From: Streptomyces sp. NBC_00414
Lineage (GTDB): Bacteria > Actinomycetota > Actinomycetes > Streptomycetales > Streptomycetaceae
Direction of reading: 5' to 3'
Length of the DNA stretch: 64,000 bases
Assembly: GCF_036038375.1 (NCBI RefSeq)
Contig: NZ_CP107935.1
Coordinates: forward strand, 10,168,001-10,232,000
This document shows positions 41,401 to 51,575 of this stretch, piece by piece (position 1 is the stretch's first letter; every line of letters starts with the position of its first letter). Under the pieces are notes generated by a model. It was not told the DNA's origin and did no database searches. It saw only the letters and a list, made by a program, of their open reading frames with translations. Position numbers and translations under genes: made by a program.

Positions 41401-42330
41401 ATGGAGATCCGAGCAATGCGCGCATTCGTGGCGGTGGCCGAGGAAGGAGGCTTGTCCGCGGCAGCGCGGCGGCTGCACATCAGCCAGCCCGCCCTCTCCC
41501 AGACGGTCAACGCGCTGGAACGCGAATTCGGCACGCAACTGCTGACGCGCAGCTCCACCGGCGCGCAGGCCACCGAGACCGGCTTGGCGCTGCTCGCCGA
41601 GGTCCGTGCCGTCCTGGCCCGCTACGACCAGGCGCTGGCTGTCATGGCGGCCCGCACCGGGGAGAGCACGACCACACTACGGATCGGAATCCCTCTGGAA
41701 CTCCCCGCCGACCTGCTGTCCAGAGCCCTCCTCGACCTGGCCGCCGCCTATCCCGGCACGCGTGTTCAGGCCCGGCACCTGTCCACCTCCGCGCAGCTGG
41801 CCGAACTACGCAAAGGTGACCTCCACCTGGGGCTGCTGAGAGAGCGCCCCCTGGGGCAGGAATTCGACGCGATGCCGGTCGTCGAGGAGCACCTCGGAGT
41901 TCTCCTCGCGGCGGAGCGTGCAGCGCAACTGGCCGGCCCCGACGGCATCCGCCTCGACGCCCTGAACGGGCTGGACTGGGTGGGCTTCGCCCGCTCCGGC
42001 AGCCCCGCCTGGTACGACGAACTCACGGCCATCCTGCGCAGCCACGGCATCGACCCGGGCCCGCCCGCCCCTGAGGGGCAGCCACTGATCGCCGAGGTGA
42101 AACTCGCCTCCGTCAGCGCCGGCCACGCCTTCACCCTGGCGCCCCCGGGCTGGTCCCAGCCCCTGCCCGACACCGTCACCTGGTTCCCGCTGACCGGCCA
42201 CCCCATAGTCCGGCGCACCTGGGCCGTATGGAACGCGGGCTCCCACCGCCGCGACCTCGGCCACCTCGTCGCCGCCCTGGACCAGCCCACCGACCAAGAA
42301 CCGCGAGCCGTTCGCCGCTGCTGCGCCTGA
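41401..42330 (+). CDS. LysR-family transcriptional regulator
   Basis: A 309-residue LysR protein, with the helix-turn-helix in FVAVAEEGGLSAAARRLHIS and QPALSQTVNALEREFGTQLL, and the effector domain from about residue 90 (TTLRIGIPLELPADLL). It lies divergent to the enoyl-CoA hydratase-like gene. A strong hairpin at 42340 ends it. Confidence 0.92.
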   Translation: MEIRAMRAFVAVAEEGGLSAAARRLHISQPALSQTVNALEREFGTQLLTRSSTGAQATETGLALLAEVRAVLARYDQALAVMAARTGESTTTLRIGIPLELPADLLSRALLDLAAAYPGTRVQARHLSTSAQLAELRKGDLHLGLLRERPLGQEFDAMPVVEEHLGVLLAAERAAQLAGPDGIRLDALNGLDWVGFARSGSPAWYDELTAILRSHGIDPGPPAPEGQPLIAEVKLASVSAGHAFTLAPPGWSQPLPDTVTWFPLTGHPIVRRTWAVWNAGSHRRDLGHLVAALDQPTDQEPRAVRRCCA

Positions 42331-42339
42331 TATGGGTCC

Positions 42340-42380
42340 CCGAGGGCCCGTACAGTCGGCGGCACCGTACGGGCCCTCGG
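42340..42380. terminator. Bidirectional terminator
   Basis: CCGAGGGCCCGTAC and GTACGGGCCCTCGG form a perfect 14-bp stem with a 13-base loop between the convergent LysR gene and the anti-sigma-like gene. Confidence 0.85.
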
Positions 42381-42383
42381 TCG

Positions 42384-42989
42384 CTACTTCGAGTCCAGGG
42401 ACTCCTCGAAAGGCCGTGCCCCGTCCCAAGGCACCTCAGTGCAAGGTTCCACCGCCCCCTTCACCGCGTACACGCTTGCGGCAGGGCTGGTCCGACCCGC
42501 CGGTTCTGGCTCCTCGAAGACCAGGGAGTCACCTGAACGCAGTGTGTACTCGTGCTTGGTCACCACAGAGGGATCGCCCGACGGGGTCAGGCTCCAACGC
42601 GGCGGATACAGCTCACCGCGAGGCTGCGCGCAGACATAGCCGCTCCTGGGCTTGTCCACGCTCACGTTGATGCCCTCGGCCCGGAGCCTCTCGGTCAGTT
42701 CCTCCTTGTCCTGCCCACTCAGCAGGATCTCCTCCATGCTGACCGTGACACTGCCGTCCGCGTGCCGCTCGACGGCGTACGCCTGCGACCCTCCCGTCGA
42801 CGCCGGCAGCGCCACCGCGCCCCCCGCCGCGGCGACACACGCCGCAAGGGCGACCAGCGCCCGGCGAGTGGTGATCGTACGGCGGCTCGCCGGCTCCGGA
42901 ACCGGCGAGTCCTCGGCCCTGAGAGCGAGCTCCCGCTGGAGTTCGTTCAGCAGACGGTCCTCGAAGGTCTTCGTCGTCCTGGCGCTCAT
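42384..42989 (-). CDS. Membrane-anchored protein, probable partner of the ECF sigma factor
   Basis: A 201-residue protein with a basic N-terminal cytoplasmic part (FEDRLLNELQRELALRAED), one membrane helix (about 46-68, ALVALAACVAAAGGAVALPA) and an extracellular part with two Cys (YVCAQPRGE, EPCTEVPWD). Its start overlaps the stop of the ECF sigma gene in ATGA, so the two are translationally coupled. This layout is typical of anti-sigma or sigma-linked membrane proteins, although no zinc-type anti-sigma motif is seen. Confidence 0.7.
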   Translation of the reverse strand: MSARTTKTFEDRLLNELQRELALRAEDSPVPEPASRRTITTRRALVALAACVAAAGGAVALPASTGGSQAYAVERHADGSVTVSMEEILLSGQDKEELTERLRAEGINVSVDKPRSGYVCAQPRGELYPPRWSLTPSGDPSVVTKHEYTLRSGDSLVFEEPEPAGRTSPAASVYAVKGAVEPCTEVPWDGARPFEESLDSK

Positions 42990-43582
42990 GCCTCTCCCCT
43001 TGCGTACGTGAGTGCTGCTTGCTGCCCGCCGGCTTCGGCCGCCGCTGAGCGCAGCGACCTGCGCGCCCGGTGCAGCCGCACCCGGGCAGTGACCTTGCGT
43101 ATGCCCAGTGCCACGGCGGCCTCGGTGACGCTCAGCTGATCGACGGCGACGAGTTCGATCACCGCGCGCTCGCCGTCGGGGAGCCTGTCCAGGGCGGCCA
43201 GCGCGCGACGACCGGCCTCCTCGGCGTCGAGCTTCTCCTCCAGCCGGCCGATGTCGTCGCCTTCCAGCAGGCGGTGGCCGGCGATACGGCCCCCGAGCAC
43301 GTTCTGACGCGCGCTCCTTCGGGCTTCCGTGGCCACCACGTTGCGTGCGATGCCGTACAGCCAGGCCGTCTCGCTCCCGAGGTCGGGGCGGTAGGCACGG
43401 GCGGAGTCGATCACCGCGAGGAAGGTCTCGGCGGTGAGATCGGCGACGGTGTGCGGGTCGGTGACCCGCCTGGCCATGAAGCGGGTGACGGCGTCGACAT
43501 GGCGGCGATAGAAGACTTCGAAGGCGGCCGGGTCGTACATCTCTCCCGGTGGGCCGCTCCGGCTTCTGCTGTCGGATGCCAA
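42986..43582 (-). CDS. ECF RNA polymerase sigma factor
   Basis: A 198-residue sigma-70 family protein. Region 2 includes FEVFYRRHVDAVTRFMARRV and DLTAETFLAVIDSARAY; region 4 has LDRLPDGERAVIELVAVDQL and VTEAAVALGIRKVTARVRLH. TTG at 43582 with GGGAGG eight bases upstream is the likely start. The downstream overlapping gene is probably its membrane partner. It is short, without the SnoaL-like extension of the two other ECF proteins in this window. Confidence 0.9.
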   Translation of the reverse strand: MASDSRSRSGPPGEMYDPAAFEVFYRRHVDAVTRFMARRVTDPHTVADLTAETFLAVIDSARAYRPDLGSETAWLYGIARNVVATEARRSARQNVLGGRIAGHRLLEGDDIGRLEEKLDAEEAGRRALAALDRLPDGERAVIELVAVDQLSVTEAAVALGIRKVTARVRLHRARRSLRSAAAEAGGQQAALTYARGEA

Positions 43583-44130
43583 GGTGTGGACCTCCCGTTG
43601 TCCGTCCTGCTGTCACTTCTACTTGGAACAGGGAGGCGAATGCGTTACAGAACGGCCCCGGGGGCCTGCCTGAAGAGCGAAGGGCCCTTGTACGACGACG
43701 ACCCGCGCACCATGGCCTACCGGCTGATCGACGCCGCTGGTCCCCACCGCGCCTTCGGAAACACCCGGCACCCACCGGCCACACCGGCCTGACCTGCCTC
43801 GGAAGCGAGAACCGATGCTGTTTGACCCGCCCGGACTGCTGGTCCTGCCTCGCCGCCGCACCGATCCTGCGCACGCACTGTCGACCGGGAACGCACCGGC
43901 CCCGGCATTCCGCCCTGACCCCGGCACCGCACGCACGTGAGCAGATCCGTAAACAGCGTCCAACAAATCTTCGAAGATGTGCGTGGATACCGTGTCGCCG
44001 GGCACTCGGGCTATGGCAGCGAGGTTCTGGTGTGATTCGGGGCCGGGACCTGCTGCTCAAGGGGAATTTGAGCCGTTGTACAGCTCATACGCCCACGCGT
44101 TTGAGTCGGACCTGACGACAGGAACTTGAA
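43583..44130. other. Gap without a recognisable gene
   Basis: About 550 bases. Frames such as PLYDDDPRTMAYRLIDAAGP are coding-like over short stretches but none is complete. The promoter of the ECF gene should be at the left edge. Confidence 0.4.
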
Positions 44131-44286
44131 ATGATCATTCTTGGCCTCATTCTGCTGATCATCGGCTTGCTTGTCGGCATCGGGCTGCTGACAACGATCG
44201 GCGGCATCCTCATTCTTGTGGGCGCCATCCTGTGGATCCTGGGTGCGACCGGTCGCGCGGTCGGTGGACGCAAGCACTTCTTCTAA
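44131..44286 (+). CDS. DUF6131 small membrane protein
   Basis: A 51-residue protein, MIILGLILLIIGLLVGIGLL, then TTIGGILILVGAILWILG and a basic tail GRAVGGRKHFF. It is two short membrane helices with a turn, as in the DUF6131 family of actinobacteria. AGGA eight bases before the ATG is the ribosome binding site. Function unknown. Confidence 0.85.
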   Translation: MIILGLILLIIGLLVGIGLLTTIGGILILVGAILWILGATGRAVGGRKHFF

Positions 44287-44390
44287 TCCCTCATGAGGGT
44301 GGACGCCGTCTTGGAGCACGCCGATCAGCCCTGACGGACAGAAGCTGTGCCCGAATCTGCGCCGGGCCGTGACAGAAGTCGTTCGACCGG

Positions 44391-44628
44391 TCACAGACCG
44401 GCGACGTCCCCGGCCCGCTGCAGATCGGAGCCCAGCGTGTCCACCACGCCGTCGTGCCGCCTCGCGCTCGCTGCCCGGTCCGCCGGCAGCAGCCGCGCGG
44501 CGGCCTGCACGGCATAGTCGGCCGGGTCGCCAAAGGCGGCCCGCGGGTGCTCTCCCGCTGTCCGCGCGCTGTGTCGTGACCTCCTTGACCGCTTGGAGCG
44601 CGACTGCCCGGTCAGCGCCCGGCTGCAT
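44391..44628 (-). pseudogene. Small hypothetical gene with a one-base insertion
   Basis: Minus-strand reading from ATG at 44628 gives MQPGADRAVALQAVKEVTTQ and RADSGRAPAG; then GGGCCGCC holds one C too many, and the next frame continues FGDPADYAVQAAARLLPADR to DLQRAGDVAGL and a stop at 44391. With the extra C removed it is a coherent protein of about 79 residues. I do not recognise a family. Confidence 0.5.
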
Positions 44629-45351
44629 GGCCGACCGCACCTGGAAACGTTCTATCTACTTTTCGCGGTCCTTCTCCCTCGCGGCGTCCGTCGTTCGGTC
44701 CTCCCTCGTCATGCGCTCTCCTGGGTGACCTGCAGTAGTCCGTAGCTAGAGCCCGGTGCCCGGATGACCCCCGTCGGCCATTGCCATAAATCGGGTCGGA
44801 TACTGGCGAGTGATGGGCTGGTCGGCTCATGGATCCATGAGCACGTGATGTCGAAGCCAGGACCTCCTCGCTGTGCGAGAGCAGATGTCGGACGTCCGTG
44901 ACGACGGTCCGTGAAGTGAGTGGCGAGGCCTGAAGGAGTACCGCCACCTGGGCTCGATACGACAAGCTCAGCGGGCCGTTGCGGTCGGGGGCGGGACGGT
45001 GCTGCGTGTCGCGGGAGTACAGGGTTCACCGTCGGTTGGTGGGTGCGGTGTTGTGCTCGGTGGTGACCGTGCCGCCGAAGCAGCGGCACACCGTCAGCGC
45101 GCTCATCGAGGCGTTCCGGCACACCTTCGGCGCCACTCCCGCCACTCCCGCCCTGACTCGTGCCACCCCGCGGATCCACGCCGGGATCAGCCGCAGTTCA
45201 ATGGCCTGCAACGGCAAGCTGGATGCCTTGACCAGCGCCCGCACGGTGACGAATGTGGAGAGCACCGAACCCACCGTCACCGACCTCCGCGCACCCGGTG
45301 GATCCCGACGGGCCGGGCCCGTTCGTCCGAACCGAGGCGGAAGGAACAACC
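44629..45351. other. Gap without a recognisable gene
   Basis: About 720 bases. A plus-strand frame reads VSALIEAFRHTFGATPATPA and could be a fragment, but it has no ribosome binding site or family I know. The promoter of the CYTH-like gene should be at its right end. Confidence 0.4.
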
Positions 45352-47259
45352 ATGGCCACAGCACCGAACCCCGGCGTCCAGAACCAGATGGTCCCGCTGC
45401 CCAACGGTACCCAGGTACGGCTTCAGAACGGCAGCATCAAGACGGTCCTGGAGCACCGCTACAAGGACGCGACCAACGTGCTGCAGTACCTGGTCGACAA
45501 GCAGAAGGCGGACTGGCAGTCGGCCAAGTTCTGCACCGTCGTCCAGCCCGACGTCACCGCGCCGGTCATCGTGCCGAAGGCTCAGCGGCTGCCCGGCGAG
45601 CGGCTGGTGACCCCGGCCACCAATCACGTCATCGCCACCGACGCCGACCACCCGAGTGTCAGCGACCAGAAGATCTACCGCACGCCCGGCGGACTGCGCG
45701 CGGGCCAACTCGACGACCGGACCCGCCTCTTCGGGCCCGACGTCGCCGACCACCCGCAGATCCTCAACCTCACCACCGTCACCGACCTCACCTTCACCAG
45801 CCAGGCGCGGCTGACCATCGGCGACTACCGACAGGACGACAGCGGTCTGCACGTCAATGTGCTGGTCGAGGGCGTACTCGACCAGGTCGCGGTGCCGTAC
45901 GACCTGATCGAGATCGTGCTCACCAAGCCCCTGCTGATCCCGAACAAGCCGACCGAGGACACCCAGCTGGAAACCATGCTGGTGCTGACCCCGCCGGTCA
46001 ACGAGAACCGGATCCAGTTCGACGCCTTCTACACCTGGACGCAGCTGGCCAGGCTGCTGGGCCTGCCGACCTCCGGAGTCGACCTGCGCCACACGGTCTG
46101 CACGGCCTTCCCGCAGTTGGGCGTCGAGGCCCGCTGGTACGACCGGCTCGCCTCCGGCACCAACGGCGTCAACCACACCAGCGGCGGCAACAAACTCAAG
46201 GACGGCTCGGGACAGATCGTCATGCGGCCGATCACCCAGGAGGACCGCAAGGCCTCGGAGGTGGTCCGCAACACCGACTGGAACCTGAGCGAGGTCCTGC
46301 GCGCCTCCCGCCCCGTCTACGAGGCCCACCAGAACCTGCTGCAGCCGGGCAAGGAGATGGCCACCACCCTGGAAGCCGAGTCCGAGTTCCTGGTCGACAC
46401 CGGCCAGTACCAGCAGGTGCTGGGCAAGCTGACCAAGCTGCTGCACACCCCCGATCTGTGGCCCAAGCTCGGTATCACCAACCTGAAGTGCGACGACCTC
46501 GACGAGGAGACCAAGCAGGTGGAGCCTCGGGTCTCGAAGGACTCCTACTTCGACACCCCGGGGCTCCCGCTGCTCACCCGCGGAGTCGTGCTGCGCCGGC
46601 GCGAGGTGCCCAAGAAGGACAAGGCCGGGGTGTACCTGTTCGCGGTCAAGGGCCGCATGGTGTCGCTCGGCGGGACCGGGAAGGAGCGGATCAGGCTGGC
46701 GTCCCAGGTGCACCTGATCGACCCCGTCCAGCAGCCCCAGCTGGAGCACTTCCTGGCGGACACCTCGGTCGACAACGCGTTCGCCCGGGTCCTGAACGAC
46801 GCCCTGCCCGGTTTCAACCCCTCGGGCGTGGCGATCCAGCTGGTCGTCGACTCGAAGCGGGTGAAGTACACCTTCACCCTGGAGAACAGCACGACGGTCG
46901 AGTTCAGCGCCGACGAGGCGACCGCAACCTTCAACGGGAAGTCCGCGACGCTGCACTGCATCGAGTTCGGCGTCGGGCACCCGGGCCTGTTCATCGGCCA
47001 GGGATCCGGGGCCCAGGCGTCCGCTACCCCGGTGCAGCAACAGCCCCCGGGCGGCACGCCGCTGATCATGCGGCCTTACCACGTGCCGGCCGACCTGGAC
47101 AACACGGCGCTGTTCGACAAGCGGGACTATCGGCAGTACCAGGCACTGCGGGACAGCGTGCTGGCTTACCTGTTCGAGACCCCTGATCCGAAGCTTGAGC
47201 CGGCCGGCAACAAGGCGCAGCGGCTGGCCCACATCCTCGGGATGACCAAGGAGAAGTAG
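45352..47259 (+). CDS. Large protein with a CYTH-like domain
   Basis: A 635-residue cytoplasmic protein with no signal or membrane segment. Residues 340-545 have the layout of a CYTH (triphosphate tunnel) domain: a degenerate E-x-E-x-K start as EAESEFLVD (341-349, with Glu in place of Lys), YFDTP (399-403), LRRR (414-417), AVKGR (431-435), VEFSADEA (516-523) and IEFG (537-540). Residues 1-330 match nothing I know. CYTH enzymes act on triphosphates or polyphosphate. GGAAGGA six bases before the ATG at 45352 fixes the start. The neighbours give no clue. The changed Lys leaves activity in doubt. Confidence 0.7.
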   Translation: MATAPNPGVQNQMVPLPNGTQVRLQNGSIKTVLEHRYKDATNVLQYLVDKQKADWQSAKFCTVVQPDVTAPVIVPKAQRLPGERLVTPATNHVIATDADHPSVSDQKIYRTPGGLRAGQLDDRTRLFGPDVADHPQILNLTTVTDLTFTSQARLTIGDYRQDDSGLHVNVLVEGVLDQVAVPYDLIEIVLTKPLLIPNKPTEDTQLETMLVLTPPVNENRIQFDAFYTWTQLARLLGLPTSGVDLRHTVCTAFPQLGVEARWYDRLASGTNGVNHTSGGNKLKDGSGQIVMRPITQEDRKASEVVRNTDWNLSEVLRASRPVYEAHQNLLQPGKEMATTLEAESEFLVDTGQYQQVLGKLTKLLHTPDLWPKLGITNLKCDDLDEETKQVEPRVSKDSYFDTPGLPLLTRGVVLRRREVPKKDKAGVYLFAVKGRMVSLGGTGKERIRLASQVHLIDPVQQPQLEHFLADTSVDNAFARVLNDALPGFNPSGVAIQLVVDSKRVKYTFTLENSTTVEFSADEATATFNGKSATLHCIEFGVGHPGLFIGQGSGAQASATPVQQQPPGGTPLIMRPYHVPADLDNTALFDKRDYRQYQALRDSVLAYLFETPDPKLEPAGNKAQRLAHILGMTKEK

Positions 47260-47542
47260 GGCCGGCCTGCCGGCTCCAACCGCAGTGCCTTCGGCCGCTG
47301 CGCTCTGAGCCGACGGCGCCGAAGGCCATCACCTTCGTCGGGCGCATCCGGACCAGCACCGCTCCGGGTGCGCCGTTGCGGTCGCCCTGCTCCTCGGCGC
47401 GGTCGGCGCCGACGTGGCGGGCGCGGACACGCGAGGCCCAGTGGTGCAGTTGCTCCGGAACCTCTGGGCGACGGCATGGCAGGCGGGCCCGGTCGAGGGG
47501 GAGAAGACCCGGACCTCGTCCATACGTAAGATCGTCACGAAA

Positions 47543-50443
47543 ATGTCCCGGACGGCCGCGCGAGACTTGGACAGGTTGGGTGGCGATGTGACTCCGCTGG
47601 TGGGCCGGGCGACCGAGCTGGAACTTCTGGACGCGGTGCTCGACCGGACTCTGGGGGAGAACGGCGGTTCGTGCGTCGTGGACCTCGCCGGACCCGCGGG
47701 CATCGGCAAGAGCCGGCTGATGGCCGAGTTCTGCCGACGCGCCCAATCCCGGGGAATGACGGTGCTGCGGGGCAGGGCCGCCGAGTACGAACAGCACATC
47801 CCGTACCAGCCGTTCAGCGACGCACTCGCCGACCACGACATGGAGTGGACGGAGCCGGGTGCCGAAGACGCGCGCGGCGACCGGTTCGGGTTGCAGCGGT
47901 CCATCGCGAGGCTGTTCGTACGGATCGCCCGGACCGGCCCCGGGCTCCTCGTGGCGATGGACGATCTGCACTGGGCGGACCCGGCGTCCTTGGAACTCCT
48001 CGATCATGTCGTCCGCCATCCTCCGAACGCCCCTGTCGTCATCGTCGTGGCCCGCCGCAACCGTCAGACCACGGCCTCCCTGGACGCCGCCCTCACGCGG
48101 GGCATCGACCTGGGTACGGTGCTGCGGCTGCACCTCGGCCCCCTCGCCGAGCAGGCCTGCGTCGAGGTCCTCGCCCCCCGGTCCGCGCCCGCCGTGCAGC
48201 GCTCCCGAGCCGCCGAACTGTACGCCGCGAGCGACGGCAATCCGCTGTACTTCCTCGCTCTCCTGCACGCCGGACAAGCAGGGCGGAACGCCGGCCAGGA
48301 CGTCCCACCGCACTCCACCGGACTCGGCTCCGTCCTGCTGGACGAACTGACTCCGCTGACCGCGGCACAGCGTCGTACCGCCGAAGCGGTGGCCGTCCTG
48401 GGCGACCGTGGCAGTACCTCGCTGCTGGCCGCGGTGACCGCCCGGGACGAGGCCGACGTCAGCGCGGATCTGGCGGTGCTGACGGGGCGTGACCTCTTGC
48501 GTCCCGAACCGGGCGGGCGGTGGACCTTGCGCCACCCGGTGCTACGAGCGGTCGTACACGAGGACACCCACCCGGTGGAGCGCGTGCGCATGCACCGCCT
48601 CGCCGCGGACGCGCTGGCCGCCGCCGGAGCCCCCGCCACCGAACGCGCCCACCACGTCGAGCAGTCACTGACCGGCTGGGACCCGCAAGCCGTCGCCGTA
48701 CTGTCCGAAGCGGCCGAGCGATTCGTCTCCACCGCACCCGCGAGCAGCGCCCACTGGCTGGGCGTCGCCCTCACCCATCTGCCCGAACAGCCGCAACACG
48801 CCCTGCTGCGCCGTGATCTGATGCTGCGGCGGGCGCGGGCCCTGGGCGTGTGCGGTGGCCTGCGGGAGAGCCGCGACCTCTTGCACGAGGTGATCGCCAT
48901 GTCACCGCCCGACGAGGGGAGCGCGTCGCACAGCGTGCGGGCCTCCGCGGTGACACTGTGCGCGGTGATGGAACGTCACCTCGGCCGGTACGCCGAAGCG
49001 GTCGCCCTGCTGCGCCGCGAGCTCGCCCGGACACCGGGCCCGTCCGACGCCGACAGGGTGGAACTCGGCCTGGAACTCGGCTCGTCCGCGCCGCACGCCA
49101 CCTCCTACCCGCAGCTGCGTGCCGACGTCGTCGCGACGCTCGACCTGGCCCGGTCGCTGGGTGACGAGGTCGCCCAAGCGGGTGCCCTCGCGATCGCTGC
49201 CCTCGGGGAGACGTACGAGGGCAATATGGGTGCCGCGCGGGAGGCCACCGACCGGGCCGCCGCACTGGTGGACGCCCTGACCGATCGAGACCTGGCGGGT
49301 CTGTGCGAGCCGCTGGCCCGGCTCGGTTGGTCGCAGGCGTTCCTGGAGCGGTACTCCGATGCCGAACGGCACGCCGATCGCGGCCTGGTCATCGCCCGGC
49401 GCGGCGGCCAGCTCTACGTCCTGCCACACCTGCTGCTGTGCAAGTCGTACGTGCATCTGCAGACCCTGCGGCTGGAGACGGCCATGGAGCTCGCCGACGA
49501 GGCCGAGACGATCGCCCGGGGCATCGGCAGCGACGAACTGCTGGCCTTCGTCCTGACCAACAAGGCGTATGTCCAGTTGTTCGCATTCCCGCCCGCCGAC
49601 CGGGCCGCGCTGGCGGTGGCCGAGGAAGCCGTCGCGGCAGCGGGCACGCGCACCAACTGGTGGGCGTCCATCGCCTGGTGCGTGCTCGCCCAGGCGGCGA
49701 TCCACGCGGGCGATCCACAACGCGCCCGGGCCGCGGTGCTGCGTGGCGGAGGCGAGGACCTGAAAGCGCTCCACCCGTCCATGCGTCCGCTCATCCTGGA
49801 GATCCTCGTCAACTCCGCCATCCTGACCGGCGACACGGACGCCGCCGTGACCTGGGCGCGGCGGGCACGTCGCGAGGCAGACCAGCTCGACCTGCCGTCA
49901 CAGCAGGCATCGGCGCTGCGCAGCACCGCCCACTGTCTGTCCGCCGACGGCGACACGGCGGCGGCCGCCGAGCTGTTCGAGAAGGCTGTGGACAGAACGG
50001 CCCGCTCGGGAGCGGTGCTGTGGGAAGCGTTCAGCCTGCTGCTCGGCGCACCCCTGGCGGCCGTCGGCGACCCGGACCGCGCCCGCGCCATGTGGACCCG
50101 TGCCCGTCAGCTCGCCGCGACCGGCGGCGCGCGTCAGCTCACCGGCTTGGCCGACATGATCCATTCCCTCGTGCACGCCGAGCCCCCGGCCCAGCCCCAG
50201 CCTCCGGCCGAGCCCTCGCTCGCGGCTCTCTCCGCCCGGGAACGCGAGATCGCCTCCCTGGTCGCCGCAGGTCTGACCACCCCGGCCATCGCCGCCCGTC
50301 TCTTCCTCAGCCCCCGCACGGTCGAGTCCCATCTCGGTCGCATCTACCGCAAGACCGGCCTCACTTCACGAGCCGCCCTCGCCGCCCTTCAGACGAGGTC
50401 TGAGCTGCGCGACACGACGACCGGGGCGACGAGGCCCACCTGA
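47543..50443 (+). CDS. Large ATP-binding LuxR-type (LAL) regulator
   Basis: A 966-residue regulator. The N-terminal AAA-type ATPase has TPLVGRATELELLD, Walker A GPAGIGKSRL (about residues 50-60) and Walker B LLVAMDDLHWAD. A long helical, TPR-like middle follows. The C-terminal LuxR helix-turn-helix is LSAREREIASLVAAGLTTPA with SPRTVESHLGRIYRKTGL. LAL regulators activate sugar-use or pathway genes, but no clear target lies next to it. ATG at 47543 was chosen; GTG at 47588 is an alternative, and ribosome binding is weak for both. Confidence 0.88.
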   Translation: MSRTAARDLDRLGGDVTPLVGRATELELLDAVLDRTLGENGGSCVVDLAGPAGIGKSRLMAEFCRRAQSRGMTVLRGRAAEYEQHIPYQPFSDALADHDMEWTEPGAEDARGDRFGLQRSIARLFVRIARTGPGLLVAMDDLHWADPASLELLDHVVRHPPNAPVVIVVARRNRQTTASLDAALTRGIDLGTVLRLHLGPLAEQACVEVLAPRSAPAVQRSRAAELYAASDGNPLYFLALLHAGQAGRNAGQDVPPHSTGLGSVLLDELTPLTAAQRRTAEAVAVLGDRGSTSLLAAVTARDEADVSADLAVLTGRDLLRPEPGGRWTLRHPVLRAVVHEDTHPVERVRMHRLAADALAAAGAPATERAHHVEQSLTGWDPQAVAVLSEAAERFVSTAPASSAHWLGVALTHLPEQPQHALLRRDLMLRRARALGVCGGLRESRDLLHEVIAMSPPDEGSASHSVRASAVTLCAVMERHLGRYAEAVALLRRELARTPGPSDADRVELGLELGSSAPHATSYPQLRADVVATLDLARSLGDEVAQAGALAIAALGETYEGNMGAAREATDRAAALVDALTDRDLAGLCEPLARLGWSQAFLERYSDAERHADRGLVIARRGGQLYVLPHLLLCKSYVHLQTLRLETAMELADEAETIARGIGSDELLAFVLTNKAYVQLFAFPPADRAALAVAEEAVAAAGTRTNWWASIAWCVLAQAAIHAGDPQRARAAVLRGGGEDLKALHPSMRPLILEILVNSAILTGDTDAAVTWARRARREADQLDLPSQQASALRSTAHCLSADGDTAAAAELFEKAVDRTARSGAVLWEAFSLLLGAPLAAVGDPDRARAMWTRARQLAATGGARQLTGLADMIHSLVHAEPPAQPQPPAEPSLAALSAREREIASLVAAGLTTPAIAARLFLSPRTVESHLGRIYRKTGLTSRAALAALQTRSELRDTTTGATRPT

Positions 50444-50527
50444 TCCCACCGATGCCGGTGCGTATCTCGTATCCGCGGGGTTCGGGGGTGCAGGGGAGCG
50501 CGGCAACGGTGCGGCTCACATCGCCGG

Positions 50528-51214
50528 TCAGCAGGACACCACGCTGACCGGCGAGACGTAGACCGCGGACAGCACTCCGTCCTCGTTCACTTCGACCGGG
50601 GCCGGGGCTGTCGTGTCGGTCAGCTCCAGGTCGGACGGCAGGGATCGCAGCGGAATGTCGTCGCCGAGATAGACCACCGAGACCGAGCCCTGGCAGTCGG
50701 AGCCCGCCGGTGGTGCGGAATCGGGGACTCTGCCGTCCCGCGGGCCGGCTTTGTGGGAAGCGACGTCGATCAGCGTGTACTCGTACTCGAAGCGGGCCGG
50801 GCTGACGGCGGTCTCCTCTCTCGTCTGCTTGAGGTCGACCCAGTAGCGGGCGAGCTTCACCTTGACTGCCTTGCAGGGTCTTTGGGTCGGGTCCGGGGTG
50901 AAGTTCAGACCGTCGGAGTCCAGGGTCAGTCCCCGGGACTGGTATGCGCCGCTGCTGCTGGGCAGTTCCTTGAGGTATTCGGTGAGCTGCTTGACGTTCA
51001 TGCCCGCCGTCTTCACGCACTTCGTCGGCGCGTCCTTCGTCGGGCTCTCCGTCGCAGTGGCGGTGTCGGGAGCGGCCGTGTACTGAGCGAGCTGTGAGGG
51101 CGAGGACCGGGGGGTCGGCTTCTCCTTCGCCGGCTCCTCGTCCGAACACCCCGAGACGGCGAACAGCGCTGCTGCGGCAGCGGTCGGTACGAGCAACTTC
51201 CGTGCACTTCGCAT
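50528..51214 (-). CDS. Secreted lipoprotein
   Basis: A 228-residue lipoprotein. The signal has a basic start (MRSARKLLVPTA), a hydrophobic core and a lipobox ending VSGC, with Cys at about position 23; a Pro/Thr/Ser-rich linker follows. The folded part has several Cys (DAPTKCVKT, QRPCKAV, GSDCQGS, SVVSC) that may form disulfides. No family is recognised. It is divergent from the Endo H gene. Confidence 0.8.
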   Translation of the reverse strand: MRSARKLLVPTAAAAALFAVSGCSDEEPAKEKPTPRSSPSQLAQYTAAPDTATATESPTKDAPTKCVKTAGMNVKQLTEYLKELPSSSGAYQSRGLTLDSDGLNFTPDPTQRPCKAVKVKLARYWVDLKQTREETAVSPARFEYEYTLIDVASHKAGPRDGRVPDSAPPAGSDCQGSVSVVYLGDDIPLRSLPSDLELTDTTAPAPVEVNEDGVLSAVYVSPVSVVSC

Positions 51215-51575
51215 GAGTTACCTTGCCTGCGTCGAGACTGCTGCCGGGCCACAGAGTCACACAAGCCGCAGACCCGCACACGCATACGTAGCTCCGTGCG
51301 GCGTAATTCCGTAGCCGATTGCGTAGTCCTACGGACACCGATGAGCCGGGCCGGGGGCACGGCCCGCCGTCGCGGGTGCCGGGGCAGGGGTACCGAAGAC
51401 TCCCGAACGGGATGCGGCCCACCACCGCTTCGCCAATCCCCTTGTGAAATAAGCGAGTTGCAGTGTGACGTGAGTGGAAGTTGGGAAGAAACCGAACACG
51501 GCTGTCGGGACCCGGAGAGCATGCCCGGCAGGTACGGACAGGGCGAGCGCCGGCCATGCGACAGGAGACCGATCA

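Noticed and set aside
45277..47232. Long minus-strand frame across the CYTH-like gene
   Set aside because: High-GC codon bias gives long open frames on the opposite strand; the plus strand has the ribosome binding site and the domain motifs.
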